A DNA stretch of 29,907 nucleotides from HRBIN12 sp964640965 (GTDB lineage: Bacteria; Actinomycetota; UBA4738; HRBIN12), in the NCBI GenBank assembly GCA_964640965.1, contig CAZXJB010000016.1:1-29907 (forward strand), given 5' to 3'. The notes under the pieces are model-generated. The model was not told the origin of the DNA, made no database searches, and worked only from the letters and a program-made list of their open reading frames with translations. The position numbers and the translations under genes are program-made. Position 1 is the first letter of the stretch. Each line of letters starts with the position of its first letter. Below are positions 13,741 to 24,436 of the stretch, one piece after another.

Positions 13741-14967
13741 GTGGGCCGGCGGGTCGTCGTCACGGGCATCGGGCCGGTCACCCCGGTCGGCACCGGCGTC
13801 GCGGCCTTCTGGGAGGGGCTCACGAGCGGCCGGAACGGCGTCCGACGGATCACGCGCTTCGAGACCGAGGGCCTGCCGGTCACGCTGGCGGGCGAGGTGC
13901 CCGACTTCGACCCCGCCGCGTGGCTCGACCCCAAGGAGGCCCGCCGCACCGACCGGTTCTCGCAGCTCGCGATCGCCGCGGCCAGGCTCGCCCTGGAGGA
14001 TGCGGGGAGCCCGGAGCCCGCGGCCGAGCGGGCCGGCGTCGTCTTCGGCACCGGGATCGGCGGCATCGAGACGCTCCTCGCCCAGCACTCCGTGATGCTC
14101 GAGCGGGGCCCGGGGCGCGTCTCGCCGTTCATGGTGCCCATGCTGATGGCCAACGCCCCGGCGGGGCACATCGCGATGCTCTTGGGCTTCACCGGACCGA
14201 ACCTCTGCACGATCTCGGCGTGCGCCTCCTCCAACCACGCGCTCGGCGAGGCCATGCGGCTGGTCCGCGACGGCTACGTCGACCTGTGCATCGCCGGGGG
14301 CTCGGAGTCGGCGACCCTGCCCCTCACGGTCGCTGCGTTCTCGCAGATGACGGCCCTCACGAGGAACCCCGACCCGGAGACGGCCTCGCGCCCGTTCGAC
14401 GCGGAGCGCGACGGGTTCGTCCTCGCCGAGGGCGCCTGCGCGCTCGTCCTCGAGTCCGAGGAGCACGCCCGGGCCCGCGGCGCGCGGATCTACTGCGAGG
14501 TCGCCGGCTACGGCGCGAGCGCCGACGCGTACCACATCACCGCGCCCGACCCGAAGGGCTCGGGGGCGGCCCTCGCGATGCGCCGGGCGCTCGAGGACGC
14601 GCGCGAGGACCCCGCCGCGGTCACCTACATCAACGCCCACGGGACCTCGACCCCGCTGAACGACGCCTCCGAGACCGTCGCGATCAAGGCGGTGCTCGGC
14701 GAGCACGCGCGCCGGGTGGCCGTCTCCTCGACGAAGTCGATGACCGGGCACATGCTCGGCGCGGCGGGCGCGGTGGAGGGCGCCGCGTGCGCCCTCGCGA
14801 TCGCGAACGGCGTCGTGCCGCCGACGATCCACTACGAGCACCCCGACCCCGAGTGCGATCTCGACTACGTCCCCAACGAGGCCCGGGAGCTCCCGGTGCG
14901 CCTCGCGCTGTCGAACTCGTTCGGCTTCGGGGGGCAGAACGCGTGCGTCGCCTTCCGAGCCCTGTGA
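13741..14967 (+). CDS. fabF: Beta-ketoacyl-ACP synthase II FabF
   Basis: Elongating condensing enzyme of fatty acid synthesis, 408 residues from a GTG four bases after acpP. Catalytic residues are C161 (ISACASSNHA), H300 (NAHGTSTPLND) and H337 (SMTGHMLGAAGA), with K332 before the second histidine. The C-terminal NSFGFGGQNA is typical. The full Cys-His-His set separates it from chain-length factors. It ends the fab cluster; a 7-bp hairpin overlaps its stop, and the next gene converges with 18 bases between stops. Confidence 0.97.
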   Translation: MGRRVVVTGIGPVTPVGTGVAAFWEGLTSGRNGVRRITRFETEGLPVTLAGEVPDFDPAAWLDPKEARRTDRFSQLAIAAARLALEDAGSPEPAAERAGVVFGTGIGGIETLLAQHSVMLERGPGRVSPFMVPMLMANAPAGHIAMLLGFTGPNLCTISACASSNHALGEAMRLVRDGYVDLCIAGGSESATLPLTVAAFSQMTALTRNPDPETASRPFDAERDGFVLAEGACALVLESEEHARARGARIYCEVAGYGASADAYHITAPDPKGSGAALAMRRALEDAREDPAAVTYINAHGTSTPLNDASETVAIKAVLGEHARRVAVSSTKSMTGHMLGAAGAVEGAACALAIANGVVPPTIHYEHPDPECDLDYVPNEARELPVRLALSNSFGFGGQNACVAFRAL

Positions 14968-14973
14968 GGGCTC
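14957..14973. terminator. Hairpin at the convergent fabF/serine hydrolase ends
   Basis: Perfect 7-bp stem GAGCCCT (14957-14963) / AGGGCTC (14967-14973) with a GTG loop. It overlaps the fabF TGA and precedes the opposite gene's stop at 14986. It is symmetric, so it could act in both directions. There is no T-run, so any terminator function is not canonical. Confidence 0.4.
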
Positions 14974-14985
14974 AGGGGTGACGGC

Positions 14986-16596
14986 TCAGGGCACGTCGGA
15001 GCGGTAGAAGGGCGCGGCGTCGAGCCACGCCCGCGTCGGCCGCCCGTCGATCTCCAGGTCGAACCGGATCCGCCCGGGCGTCGGCGGCGTCCCCACCGCG
15101 AAGGAGCCGTCGGGGAGCGGCGTGAGCGGCTGGGAGTCCTCGACGTCGGCCGAGCTGCCGAGCATCTCCAGCCACAGCCCGTCCCGGCGGGCGAACACCT
15201 CGAACCCGGGCGCCCACGGGTTCCAGCTGCGGTACCGACCCGCGAGCGCGTGGTGCTCGGGCCGCGGCTCCTGCCCCTCCGGCCGGCCCGGCGCCCGCAG
15301 CCACCGGGGCCCCCAGCGGACCTCCACCGCCCGGCCCGCCTCCCGCACGACGCCGAGCGGATGCCGCTCGCGGGCGGGGTCGTCGACCACGAACCGTCCC
15401 CCGTCGAGGGGCACGAGGGGCGCCCGCTCGCCGTCCTCGAGCAGGAACAGGCGCTCCCCCTCGGCCACGAGCTCGATCGCGCCGTGCTCGTCCGTGAAGC
15501 GCCCCGCGAAGGACGAAGCCTCCGGGACGCGCTCGCGCGGCTCGGGCTCGGGGACCTCGGGCACGACCGCCTCCTCGGCGGCCGCGGCGAGGCACGCGAG
15601 GGCGAACCGCACGACCTCGAGGCGCCGGCCGAAGGCCGAGTTCATGAGCAGGACCGCCCCCACGCCCGCCGTCGGGTCCACGAGGAGGTACGCGGTGAAC
15701 CCGATCATCCCGCCGGAGTGGCCGAGCAGGTCCCGCTCGCCGCGGATCCACTTCAGGCCGTAGCCGTAGACCTCGCCGGGCGAGCTCGGATCCTCCGCCG
15801 CCGGGCGGGTCATGAGCGCGAAGCTCTCGGGGGAGAGCACCCCGCGGCCGCCGGCGAGCAGCAGCCGCGCGTAGCGGGCGAGCTCGTCGGCCGTCGCGCA
15901 GATGGTCCCGTCGGCGGTGGCGCTCTCGAACCATGGGGAGGGCGCGAACCCGTGGCGCGGGAGCCAGGGCCGGTCGCCGTACGGGGAGGTGTAGCCGACG
16001 GCGAGGCGCTCGCGGACCGCGTCGGTGATCACGACGTCGGCCTCGCCCATGCCGATCGGCTCCATCACGCGCTCGCGCACGACCTCCCACCACGGCCGGC
16101 CGGTCACCGCCTCGAGCACGAGCCCGAGGGCCTTGTAGCCGACGTTCGAGTAGGCGAAGCGCTCGCCCGGCGCCCACCCCGCGGGCGTCTCGCGCAGGCT
16201 CCAGACCTCGGCCCTCGCCTCGCCCGTGGCGTCCATCCCGCAGACGATCCCGGCCGTGTGCGAGAGCAGGTGATGCACGGTGATCTCCCCGAGGGGCGAG
16301 CGCACCGAGAACCACGGCAGGTACCTCGTCACCGGCGCGTCGAGCTCGAGCCGGCCCGCCCCGCGCTCCTGCAGGAGCGCCATCGCGGTGAAGCCCTTGC
16401 TGATCGACCCGATCTGGAACCGGTGCCGGTCCCCCACCGGCTCGCCCGCGTCCAGGTTCGCGGCGCCCCGGTGCAGGACCGCGAGGGTCGCCTCCCGGTC
16501 GGTGAGCGCGAGCGAGAGCCCCGGGGTGTCCAGTCGCTCCAGGTGCCGGTCGAGGTACGCCTCGATCCGCCGCAGCGCGGGCCCGAGGTCGGGCAC
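14986..16596 (-). CDS. S12-family serine hydrolase (beta-lactamase class C/D-aminopeptidase-like)
   Basis: A 536-residue penicillin-recognising hydrolase. The N-terminal catalytic domain (about 1-320) has S64-I-S-K67, Y149-S-N151 and H293-S-G295, matching the SxxK, YxN and KTG/HxG motifs of S12. Residues about 345-425 and 440-536 look like two beta-rich accessory domains (SSFAGRF..., HHALAGRY...), like the extra domains of D-aminopeptidase DAP. There is no signal peptide: the protein starts MPDLGPALRRIEAYL, so it is probably cytoplasmic. A peptidase or esterase is therefore more likely than a resistance lactamase (inference). The start is a GTG with a GAGGAGG SD, ten bases after ndk, so it is probably cotranscribed with ndk. 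Confidence 0.88.
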   Translation of the reverse strand: MPDLGPALRRIEAYLDRHLERLDTPGLSLALTDREATLAVLHRGAANLDAGEPVGDRHRFQIGSISKGFTAMALLQERGAGRLELDAPVTRYLPWFSVRSPLGEITVHHLLSHTAGIVCGMDATGEARAEVWSLRETPAGWAPGERFAYSNVGYKALGLVLEAVTGRPWWEVVRERVMEPIGMGEADVVITDAVRERLAVGYTSPYGDRPWLPRHGFAPSPWFESATADGTICATADELARYARLLLAGGRGVLSPESFALMTRPAAEDPSSPGEVYGYGLKWIRGERDLLGHSGGMIGFTAYLLVDPTAGVGAVLLMNSAFGRRLEVVRFALACLAAAAEEAVVPEVPEPEPRERVPEASSFAGRFTDEHGAIELVAEGERLFLLEDGERAPLVPLDGGRFVVDDPARERHPLGVVREAGRAVEVRWGPRWLRAPGRPEGQEPRPEHHALAGRYRSWNPWAPGFEVFARRDGLWLEMLGSSADVEDSQPLTPLPDGSFAVGTPPTPGRIRFDLEIDGRPTRAWLDAAPFYRSDVP

Positions 16597-16606
16597 GGCC
16601 TCCTCC

Positions 16607-17011
16607 TCAGCCGAAGAACAGCGCGAGCTCCCGCTCGGCCGAGACCGGGGAGTCGCTGCCGTGGACGAGGTTCTCGGTGATCCGCAGGCCGAGGTCCCCG
16701 CGGATCGTCCCCGGCGGGGCCGTCGCGGGGTCGGTCGGGCCCATCATCGTCCGCAGCACCTCGACGGCGCGCTCGCCCTCCAGGCGCGCGACGACGACGG
16801 GGCCCGAGGTGATGAAGGCCACGAGCTCCTCGAAGAACGGCTTGTCCCGGTGCTCGGCGTAGTGCCGCTCCGCGAGGTCGCGATCGATCGTCGTCATCCG
16901 CATCGCCGCGATCCGGAGACCCTTCGCCTCCACGCGGCGAAGGACCTCGCCGACGAGACCGCGGCGCACGGCGTCGGGCTTGATGATGAGCAGGGTCGAG
17001 GCGTCGGCCAT
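16607..17011 (-). CDS. ndk: Nucleoside diphosphate kinase
   Basis: Balances nucleoside triphosphate pools by ping-pong phosphate transfer. 134 residues, the normal length. Begins MADASTLLIIKPDAV; the phospho-histidine is H117 in ENLVHGSDSPVSAERE, the family signature. The ATG at 17011 lies two bases after the folC stop. It belongs to the valS-folC-ndk chain of actinobacteria. In Streptomyces mreB follows ndk; here the S12 hydrolase and the fab cluster come between. Confidence 0.97.
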   Translation of the reverse strand: MADASTLLIIKPDAVRRGLVGEVLRRVEAKGLRIAAMRMTTIDRDLAERHYAEHRDKPFFEELVAFITSGPVVVARLEGERAVEVLRTMMGPTDPATAPPGTIRGDLGLRITENLVHGSDSPVSAERELALFFG

Positions 17012-17013
17012 CG

Positions 17014-18303
17014 TCAGGGTTCCTCCAGCAGGGCTCGGCGGGCGTCCGCGACAGTGTACAGGGACCCCGTCACGAGGATGAGATCGGTCTCGTCGGCGGC
17101 CGCCCGCGCGGCCGCGAGCGCCTCGGCGACGCTCGGGAACGTCTGCGTGGCAACGCCTCGAGCCGTGAAGGCCGCGCCCACCTCCTCGGCCGGACGCGCG
17201 CGGACGCTCGCGGTGCGGCAGGCGTAGGCCCGGTCGGCGAGCGGTGCCAGGCGCTCGGCGATCCCCTCGAGGTCCTTGTTCGTGAACACGCCGATCACCA
17301 GGTGCAGCCGCTCCCAGGCGAAGGTCTCGGGCAGGGCCGCGGCGAGCGCCTCGGCGGCCGCAGGGTTGTGGGCGCCGTCGAGCACGATCAGCGGATGGCG
17401 TCCGGCGACCTCGAGCCGGCCCGGCGAGGTCGCCTCCCCGAGGGCGCGGCGCACCGCCTGCTCGTCGAGCGCGCGGTCGAGCAGGCACTCGAGCGCCGCC
17501 ACCGCCCCGGCCGCGTTCCGCGCCGCGTGCTCCCCGTGCAGGGGCAGGAGCACGTCCTCGTACCGACCGTGGGGACCGACGACGGTGAGCAGCTGCCCGC
17601 CCACGGCCACGGCGCGCGAGTCGAGGGCGAAGTCCCGGCCCTCCAGGACGAGCCGGGCGTCCACCTCCCGGCACCGCTCCTCGACCACGCGGAGCGCCCC
17701 GGCGCGCTGCTCGCGCACGACGGCCACCTTCCCGGGCTTGATGATGCCCGCCTTCTCGCGCGCGATGTCCTCCAGGGTGGGGCCGAGCTCGGCCACGTGA
17801 TCCATGCCGATCGGGCAGATCACCGCGACGTCCCCCGCCACGAGGTTCGTCGCGTCCCACGTGCCCCCCATGCCGACCTCGAACACGCCGAGCCCGACCG
17901 GTCTGTCGGCGAACCAGAGGTACGCGAGGGCGGTGAGCGCCTCGAAGTACGTGACCCGGCCGACGCGCTCGTCCACGAGCCGCAGGAACGGCAGCAGGTG
18001 CTCGTACTCCGCGGCGAACGCCTCCTCGTCGATCTCCTCCCCGCAGACGAGGAACCGCTCGGTGACCGAGCGCAGATGGGGCGACGTGTACAGGCCGGTG
18101 GTGAGGCCGTGCTCGCAGGCCAGGGCCGAGATCAGGCGGGCCGTCGTCGTCTTCCCGTTCGTGCCGGCGACGTGGATCGTCGGGTAGGCGAGCTGCGGGT
18201 CGTCGAGCAGCGTCGCGAGCGCACGGACGCGCTCGAGGTCCGGCTCCGGCATGTGCTCTGGCTGCCGACCCTCGAGCTCGGCCAGGGCCTCCCCGAGCCG
18301 CAT
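17014..18303 (-). CDS. folC: Folylpolyglutamate synthase/dihydrofolate synthase
   Basis: Adds glutamate to folates and, in many bacteria, makes dihydrofolate. 429 residues. ATP-binding loop GTNGKTTT (47-54, with K51), then TSPHL, VFEVGMGGTWDATN, MDHVAELGPTLEDIAREKAGI and VLDGAHNP, all Mur-ligase/FolC landmarks. Normal length. ATG at 18303, one base after the valS stop, so coupling with valS is likely. Whether it has both activities cannot be told by eye. Confidence 0.96.
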   Translation of the reverse strand: MRLGEALAELEGRQPEHMPEPDLERVRALATLLDDPQLAYPTIHVAGTNGKTTTARLISALACEHGLTTGLYTSPHLRSVTERFLVCGEEIDEEAFAAEYEHLLPFLRLVDERVGRVTYFEALTALAYLWFADRPVGLGVFEVGMGGTWDATNLVAGDVAVICPIGMDHVAELGPTLEDIAREKAGIIKPGKVAVVREQRAGALRVVEERCREVDARLVLEGRDFALDSRAVAVGGQLLTVVGPHGRYEDVLLPLHGEHAARNAAGAVAALECLLDRALDEQAVRRALGEATSPGRLEVAGRHPLIVLDGAHNPAAAEALAAALPETFAWERLHLVIGVFTNKDLEGIAERLAPLADRAYACRTASVRARPAEEVGAAFTARGVATQTFPSVAEALAAARAAADETDLILVTGSLYTVADARRALLEEP

Positions 18304-18304
18304 C

Positions 18305-20992
<2,688 letters not shown>

Positions 20993-20999
20993 GCGCGCG

Positions 21000-21005
21000 A
21001 GTCTA
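21000..21005 (-). promoter_or_regulatory. Candidate -10 of valS-folC-ndk
   Basis: TAGACT on the minus strand ends seven bases before the valS ATG, which has no SD. It suggests a transcript starting at or next to the start codon. No -35 match at 17 bases. Confidence 0.5.
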
Positions 21006-21049
21006 CGAGATGACCGCGGGACTCCCGGTTCGCGGAGCCGATGCCTCCC

Positions 21050-22318
21050 TCAGGCGGTGCGCTCCTGGCGCTCGGCGCGCTTGCGGGGCTCCTTCACCGG
21101 GACGAGCGTGGGGTTCACGCCGGTGAGCACGACGTCGCGATCGATCAGGCACTTCGTGACGTCCCGGCGCGAGGGCAGCTCGTACATCACGTTCAGGAGG
21201 ACCTCCTCCATGATCGCCCGGAGGCCCCGCGCGCCGGTGCCGCGCAGGATCGCCTGGTCGGCGATGGAGGACAGCGCGTCCTCGGTGAACTCGAGCTCGA
21301 CCCCGTCGAACTCGAAGAACCGCTTGTACTGCTTCACGAGCGCGTTCTTCGGCTTCGTCAGGATGTCGACGAGCGCCTCCTTGTCCAGGTTGTGGACGTG
21401 GGTGATGACCGGCAGGCGGCCCACGAACTCCGGGATGAGCCCGTACTTCAGGAGGTCCTCGGGAAGGACCTGGCTGAGGATCGCGCCCAGGTCCTTCTCC
21501 TCCACCTTGCGCACGTCGGCCCCGAAGCCGACGCCGCGGCTGCCGATCCGGGACTCGACGATCTTCTCCAGGCCGGCGAAGGCGCCGCCGCAGATGAACA
21601 GGATGTTCGTCGTGTCGATCTGGATGAACTCCTGGTGCGGGTGCTTGCGTCCGCCCTGCGGCGGGACCGAGGCGGTCGTGCCCTCGAGGATCTTCAGCAG
21701 CGCCTGCTGGACCCCCTCCCCCGAGACGTCCCGGGTGATCGAGGGGTTCTCGCTCTTGCGGGCGATCTTGTCGACCTCGTCGATGTAGATGATCCCGGTC
21801 TCGGCCTTCTTCACGTCGTAGTCCGCCGCCTGGATCAGCTTCAGGAGGATGTTCTCCACGTCCTCCCCCACGTACCCCGCCTCGGTGAGGGCGGTGGCGT
21901 CGGCGATCGCGAAGGGGACGTTCAGCAGCCGCGCGAGGGTCTGCGCGAGCAGCGTCTTCCCGCAGCCCGTGGGGCCGAGGATCAGGATGTTGGACTTCTG
22001 CAGCTCGACGTCGTTGTCCTTCGCCCCGACCTGGATCCGCTTGTAGTGGTTGTAGACGGCGACGGACAGGACCTTCTTCGCCTGCTCCTGCCCGATCACG
22101 TACTCGTCGAGGAAGGCGTAGATCTCGGCGGGCTTCGGCAGCTCGTCGAGCTTCAGCTCGGAGGTCTCGGCGAGCTCCTCCTCGATGATCTCGTTGCAGA
22201 GGTCGATGCACTCATCGCAGATGTACACGCCGGGGCCCGCGATGAGCTTCTTCACCTGCTTCTGGCTCTTCCCGCAGAACGAGCACTTCAGCAGGTCCGA
22301 CTCGCCGATCCTCGCCAT
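21050..22318 (-). CDS. clpX: ATP-dependent Clp protease ATP-binding subunit ClpX
   Basis: Hexameric AAA+ unfoldase that feeds tagged proteins to ClpP. 422 residues. The N-terminal zinc domain has C12, C15, C34, C37 (CSFCGKS, CDEC). Walker A is GPTGCGKT (115-122), Walker B IIYIDE (176-181), the pore loop GYVG (149-152), and an IGF-like ClpP-docking loop is seen in GVGFGADVR. GRLPVI marks the sensor/arginine region. ATG at 22318 with GGAGG directly against it (too close for a normal SD) and AAGGGGG further up. The 62-base gap from clpP carries a long hairpin and a TAGGAT, so clpX may also be transcribed alone. Confidence 0.97.
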   Translation of the reverse strand: MARIGESDLLKCSFCGKSQKQVKKLIAGPGVYICDECIDLCNEIIEEELAETSELKLDELPKPAEIYAFLDEYVIGQEQAKKVLSVAVYNHYKRIQVGAKDNDVELQKSNILILGPTGCGKTLLAQTLARLLNVPFAIADATALTEAGYVGEDVENILLKLIQAADYDVKKAETGIIYIDEVDKIARKSENPSITRDVSGEGVQQALLKILEGTTASVPPQGGRKHPHQEFIQIDTTNILFICGGAFAGLEKIVESRIGSRGVGFGADVRKVEEKDLGAILSQVLPEDLLKYGLIPEFVGRLPVITHVHNLDKEALVDILTKPKNALVKQYKRFFEFDGVELEFTEDALSSIADQAILRGTGARGLRAIMEEVLLNVMYELPSRRDVTKCLIDRDVVLTGVNPTLVPVKEPRKRAERQERTA

Positions 22319-22340
22319 CCTCCGCGCCTGCCCCCTTACG

Positions 22341-22373
22341 CTCGGGCGGCCGGGCGGGTCCCGGCCGTCCGAG
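22341..22373 (-). other. Strong 14-bp hairpin between clpP and clpX
   Basis: Arms at 22341-22354 (CTCGGGCGGCCGGG) and 22360-22373 (CCCGGCCGTCCGAG) pair over 14 positions, with one G-T (A-C in the minus-strand RNA) and a 5-base loop. No T-run follows. It lies about 22 bases before clpX. Candidate processing, attenuation or stability element. Confidence 0.65.
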
Positions 22374-22377
22374 CCGA

Positions 22378-22383
22378 ATCCTA
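22378..22383 (-). promoter_or_regulatory. Possible internal -10 for clpX
   Basis: TAGGAT on the minus strand overlaps the clpP stop codon. A transcript from it would begin almost exactly at the hairpin (22341-22373). It may be chance. Confidence 0.3.
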
Positions 22384-23010
22384 CGACGAGCCGGCCGCGG
22401 CTGCTGCGAGCTCGCGGTGGATCTTGCGGGAGGTGATGACCTCGTCCACGATCCCGTACTCGACGGCCTCCTCGGCCGTGAGGATGAAGTCGCGGTCCGT
22501 GTCCTTGCTCACCCGCTCGAGCGGCTGGCCGGTGTGGAACGCGATGATCTCGTCGAGCAGCTTCCGGTAGCGGATGATCTCGCGCGCCTGGATCTCGATG
22601 TCCACGGCCTGCCCCTGGGCGCCGCCGTGCGGCTGGTGCAGCAGCACCCGCGAGTGCGGGAGCGCGTACCGCTTGCCCTTCGTGCCGGCGAGCAGCAGCA
22701 CGGCCGCCGCCGAGGCCGCCTGGCCCATCACGATCGTCGACACGTCGGGCTTGATGTACTGCATCGTGTCGTAGATCGCGAACAGCGCCGTGATGTCGCC
22801 GCCCGGCGAGTTGATGTACAGGCTGATGTCCTTGTCCGGATCCTCGGACTCCAGGTGCAGGAGCTGGGCCATGATGAGGTTGCCCACGGCATCGTCGATC
22901 GGCGTGCCGAGGAAGACGATCCGCTCCTTCAGCAGCCGCGAGTAGATGTCGAACGAGCGCTCCCCGCGGCTGGTCTGCTCGACGACGACGGGGACCAGGT
23001 AGTCCTTCAT
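22381..23010 (-). CDS. clpP: ATP-dependent Clp protease proteolytic subunit (ClpP2-like)
   Basis: Serine protease barrel subunit, 209 residues. Catalytic triad: S100 (GQAASAAAVL), H125 (LLHQPHGG) and D174 (TDRDFILTAEEA). SPGGDITALFAIYDTMQYIKPD and ASAAAVLLLAGTKGKR resemble actinobacterial ClpP2 more than E. coli ClpP (ASMGA). Actinobacteria usually carry two clpP genes side by side here, and the active form is a mixed ClpP1P2 complex; only one is present in this locus. The ATG overlaps the tig stop (ATGA), so translation is probably coupled to trigger factor. Confidence 0.96.
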   Translation of the reverse strand: MKDYLVPVVVEQTSRGERSFDIYSRLLKERIVFLGTPIDDAVGNLIMAQLLHLESEDPDKDISLYINSPGGDITALFAIYDTMQYIKPDVSTIVMGQAASAAAVLLLAGTKGKRYALPHSRVLLHQPHGGAQGQAVDIEIQAREIIRYRKLLDEIIAFHTGQPLERVSKDTDRDFILTAEEAVEYGIVDEVITSRKIHRELAAAAAGSS

Positions 23011-24374
23011 GGCTCTTCCTCCGGGTTCTCTCGAGGGGGATCGGCAGACGCCTCGCCGGCCTCTCCGCCCTGCGTGGCGCCGTCCTCCGGGACGATCTCG
23101 GCGTGCTCCACGAGCACGTCCAGCGCCTTCGAGCGGATGATATCACCGGCCAGCGCTACGACCTGGCCGCTCTGCTCCAGGGTGGTCGCCACCTCCTTCG
23201 GGTCCCGCCCGAGCGCCTGCGCGAGACGGCCGATCTCCCGGCCCAGCTCCTCGGCCGTCACCTGGATGTCCTCCGCCCGGGCCACGGCCTCGAGGACCAG
23301 GTCCGCGACGATGGCGCGGACGGCGTGCTCCCGGGCCTCGGCCCGGAAGCGGAGCTCGTCGGTGCCCTGGAGCTCGAGGAGCCGCTCGAGGGGGATGCCG
23401 AGCTGCTCCGCCCGCTCCCGGGCGTGGTGGACGCGGTGCTCGGTCTCCTCCTCCACGAGCGTCTCCGGCAGGTCGACCTCGGTCCGCTCCACGAGGGCCC
23501 GGAGCACGCGGTCGCGGACCTCCTCGTCGGCCTGGCGCTCCTTGTTGGCCGCGAGCTGCTCGCGCAGCGCCGCCCGGAGCTCCTCCAGGGTGTCGAACTC
23601 CGAGGCGGTCTTCGCGAAGTCGTCGTCGGCCGCCGGGAGCCTCTTCGCCTTGACCTCCTTGACGAGCACCTGGAACGTGACCTCCTGCCCGGCCCGCTCC
23701 CCGAACCGGTCGTCCAGGATGGCGTTGAACTTGAGGATCTCGCCGGCGCGCTTGCCCTGGAGCTCCTCGTCGAGCTTCCCGGTGAACTCGCCGGCGCCGA
23801 CCTCGTAGAGGAGGTCGGGGCGGGTCGCCTCCGGCACCTCCTGGTCGTGGACCGTGGCGCGCAGGTCGATGACGACGTAGTCGCCCGTCGTGGCCGGCCG
23901 CTGGACGGGCTCGAGCTCCGCGAAGCGCTCGCGCAGCGCGTCGAGGAAGCGGTCGACCTCGTCGTCGGTGACCCGGGTGGAGGGCCGCGTCACCCGGATC
24001 CGCTTGTACTCGTCCTCGGTGAGGCGCAGCCTCGGCCGGACCTCCACGGTCGCGCTGAAGACGAGGGGCTTGCCCTCCTCCAGCTGCTGCAGGTCGATGT
24101 CGGGTTGGGCGATGGGCGCGAGCTCGTGCTCGCGCAGGGCCTCCCGGTAGTAGCGGGGCACGGCCTCCTCGAGGAACTCGGTCAGGACCACGTCCCGCCC
24201 GACCTGGGCGTCGATGATCGGCCGAGGGGCCTTGCCCTTGCGGAAGCCGGGGATCTTCACCTGCTCGGCCACCTTCCGGTAGGCGCGCTCGAGGTCCCGG
24301 CCGAAGCGCTCGGGCTCGACCTCCACGGTGAGCTTCACGGTGTGCTTGTCGGTGGTCTCCAGGGTCGTCTGCAT
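23007..24374 (-). CDS. tig: Trigger factor chaperone
   Basis: Ribosome-bound peptidyl-prolyl isomerase and chaperone. 455 residues. The ribosome-docking signature GFRKGKAP is at 43-50. The PPIase domain (about 160-245) starts near ATTGDYVVIDLRATV and includes LLYEVGAGEFTGKLDEEL and ILKFNAILDD. The C-terminal helical arms follow, then an acidic tail (EDGATQGGEAGEASADP...). ATG at 24374 without SD; TACGCT ends nine bases before it. First gene of a tig-clpP(-clpX) unit, a common arrangement, and divergent from the phosphatase gene. Confidence 0.96.
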   Translation of the reverse strand: MQTTLETTDKHTVKLTVEVEPERFGRDLERAYRKVAEQVKIPGFRKGKAPRPIIDAQVGRDVVLTEFLEEAVPRYYREALREHELAPIAQPDIDLQQLEEGKPLVFSATVEVRPRLRLTEDEYKRIRVTRPSTRVTDDEVDRFLDALRERFAELEPVQRPATTGDYVVIDLRATVHDQEVPEATRPDLLYEVGAGEFTGKLDEELQGKRAGEILKFNAILDDRFGERAGQEVTFQVLVKEVKAKRLPAADDDFAKTASEFDTLEELRAALREQLAANKERQADEEVRDRVLRALVERTEVDLPETLVEEETEHRVHHARERAEQLGIPLERLLELQGTDELRFRAEAREHAVRAIVADLVLEAVARAEDIQVTAEELGREIGRLAQALGRDPKEVATTLEQSGQVVALAGDIIRSKALDVLVEHAEIVPEDGATQGGEAGEASADPPRENPEEEP

Positions 24375-24383
24375 GTCAGCTCA

Positions 24384-24389
24384 AGCGTA
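24384..24389 (-). promoter_or_regulatory. Candidate -10 for tig-clpP
   Basis: TACGCT on the minus strand ends nine bases before the tig ATG, with no SD between. Fits a leaderless or nearly leaderless mRNA. No clear -35. Confidence 0.45.
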
Positions 24390-24422
24390 CCCGGTGTCGG
24401 GGACGCGCGGCGGATGAGCCGG

Positions 24423-24428
24423 TAGGCT
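24423..24428 (+). promoter_or_regulatory. Candidate -10 for the histidinol-phosphatase-like gene
   Basis: TAGGCT ends eight bases before the ATG at 24437, with no SD. It mirrors the tig element in the same 62-base divergent gap, with 33 bases between the two hexamers. Confidence 0.45.
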
Positions 24429-24436
24429 GCGCGCAG

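Noticed and set aside
12300..14255. 651-codon open frame antisense to fabG, acpP and fabF
   Set aside because: Crosses three real genes and their gaps, with no recognisable domain.
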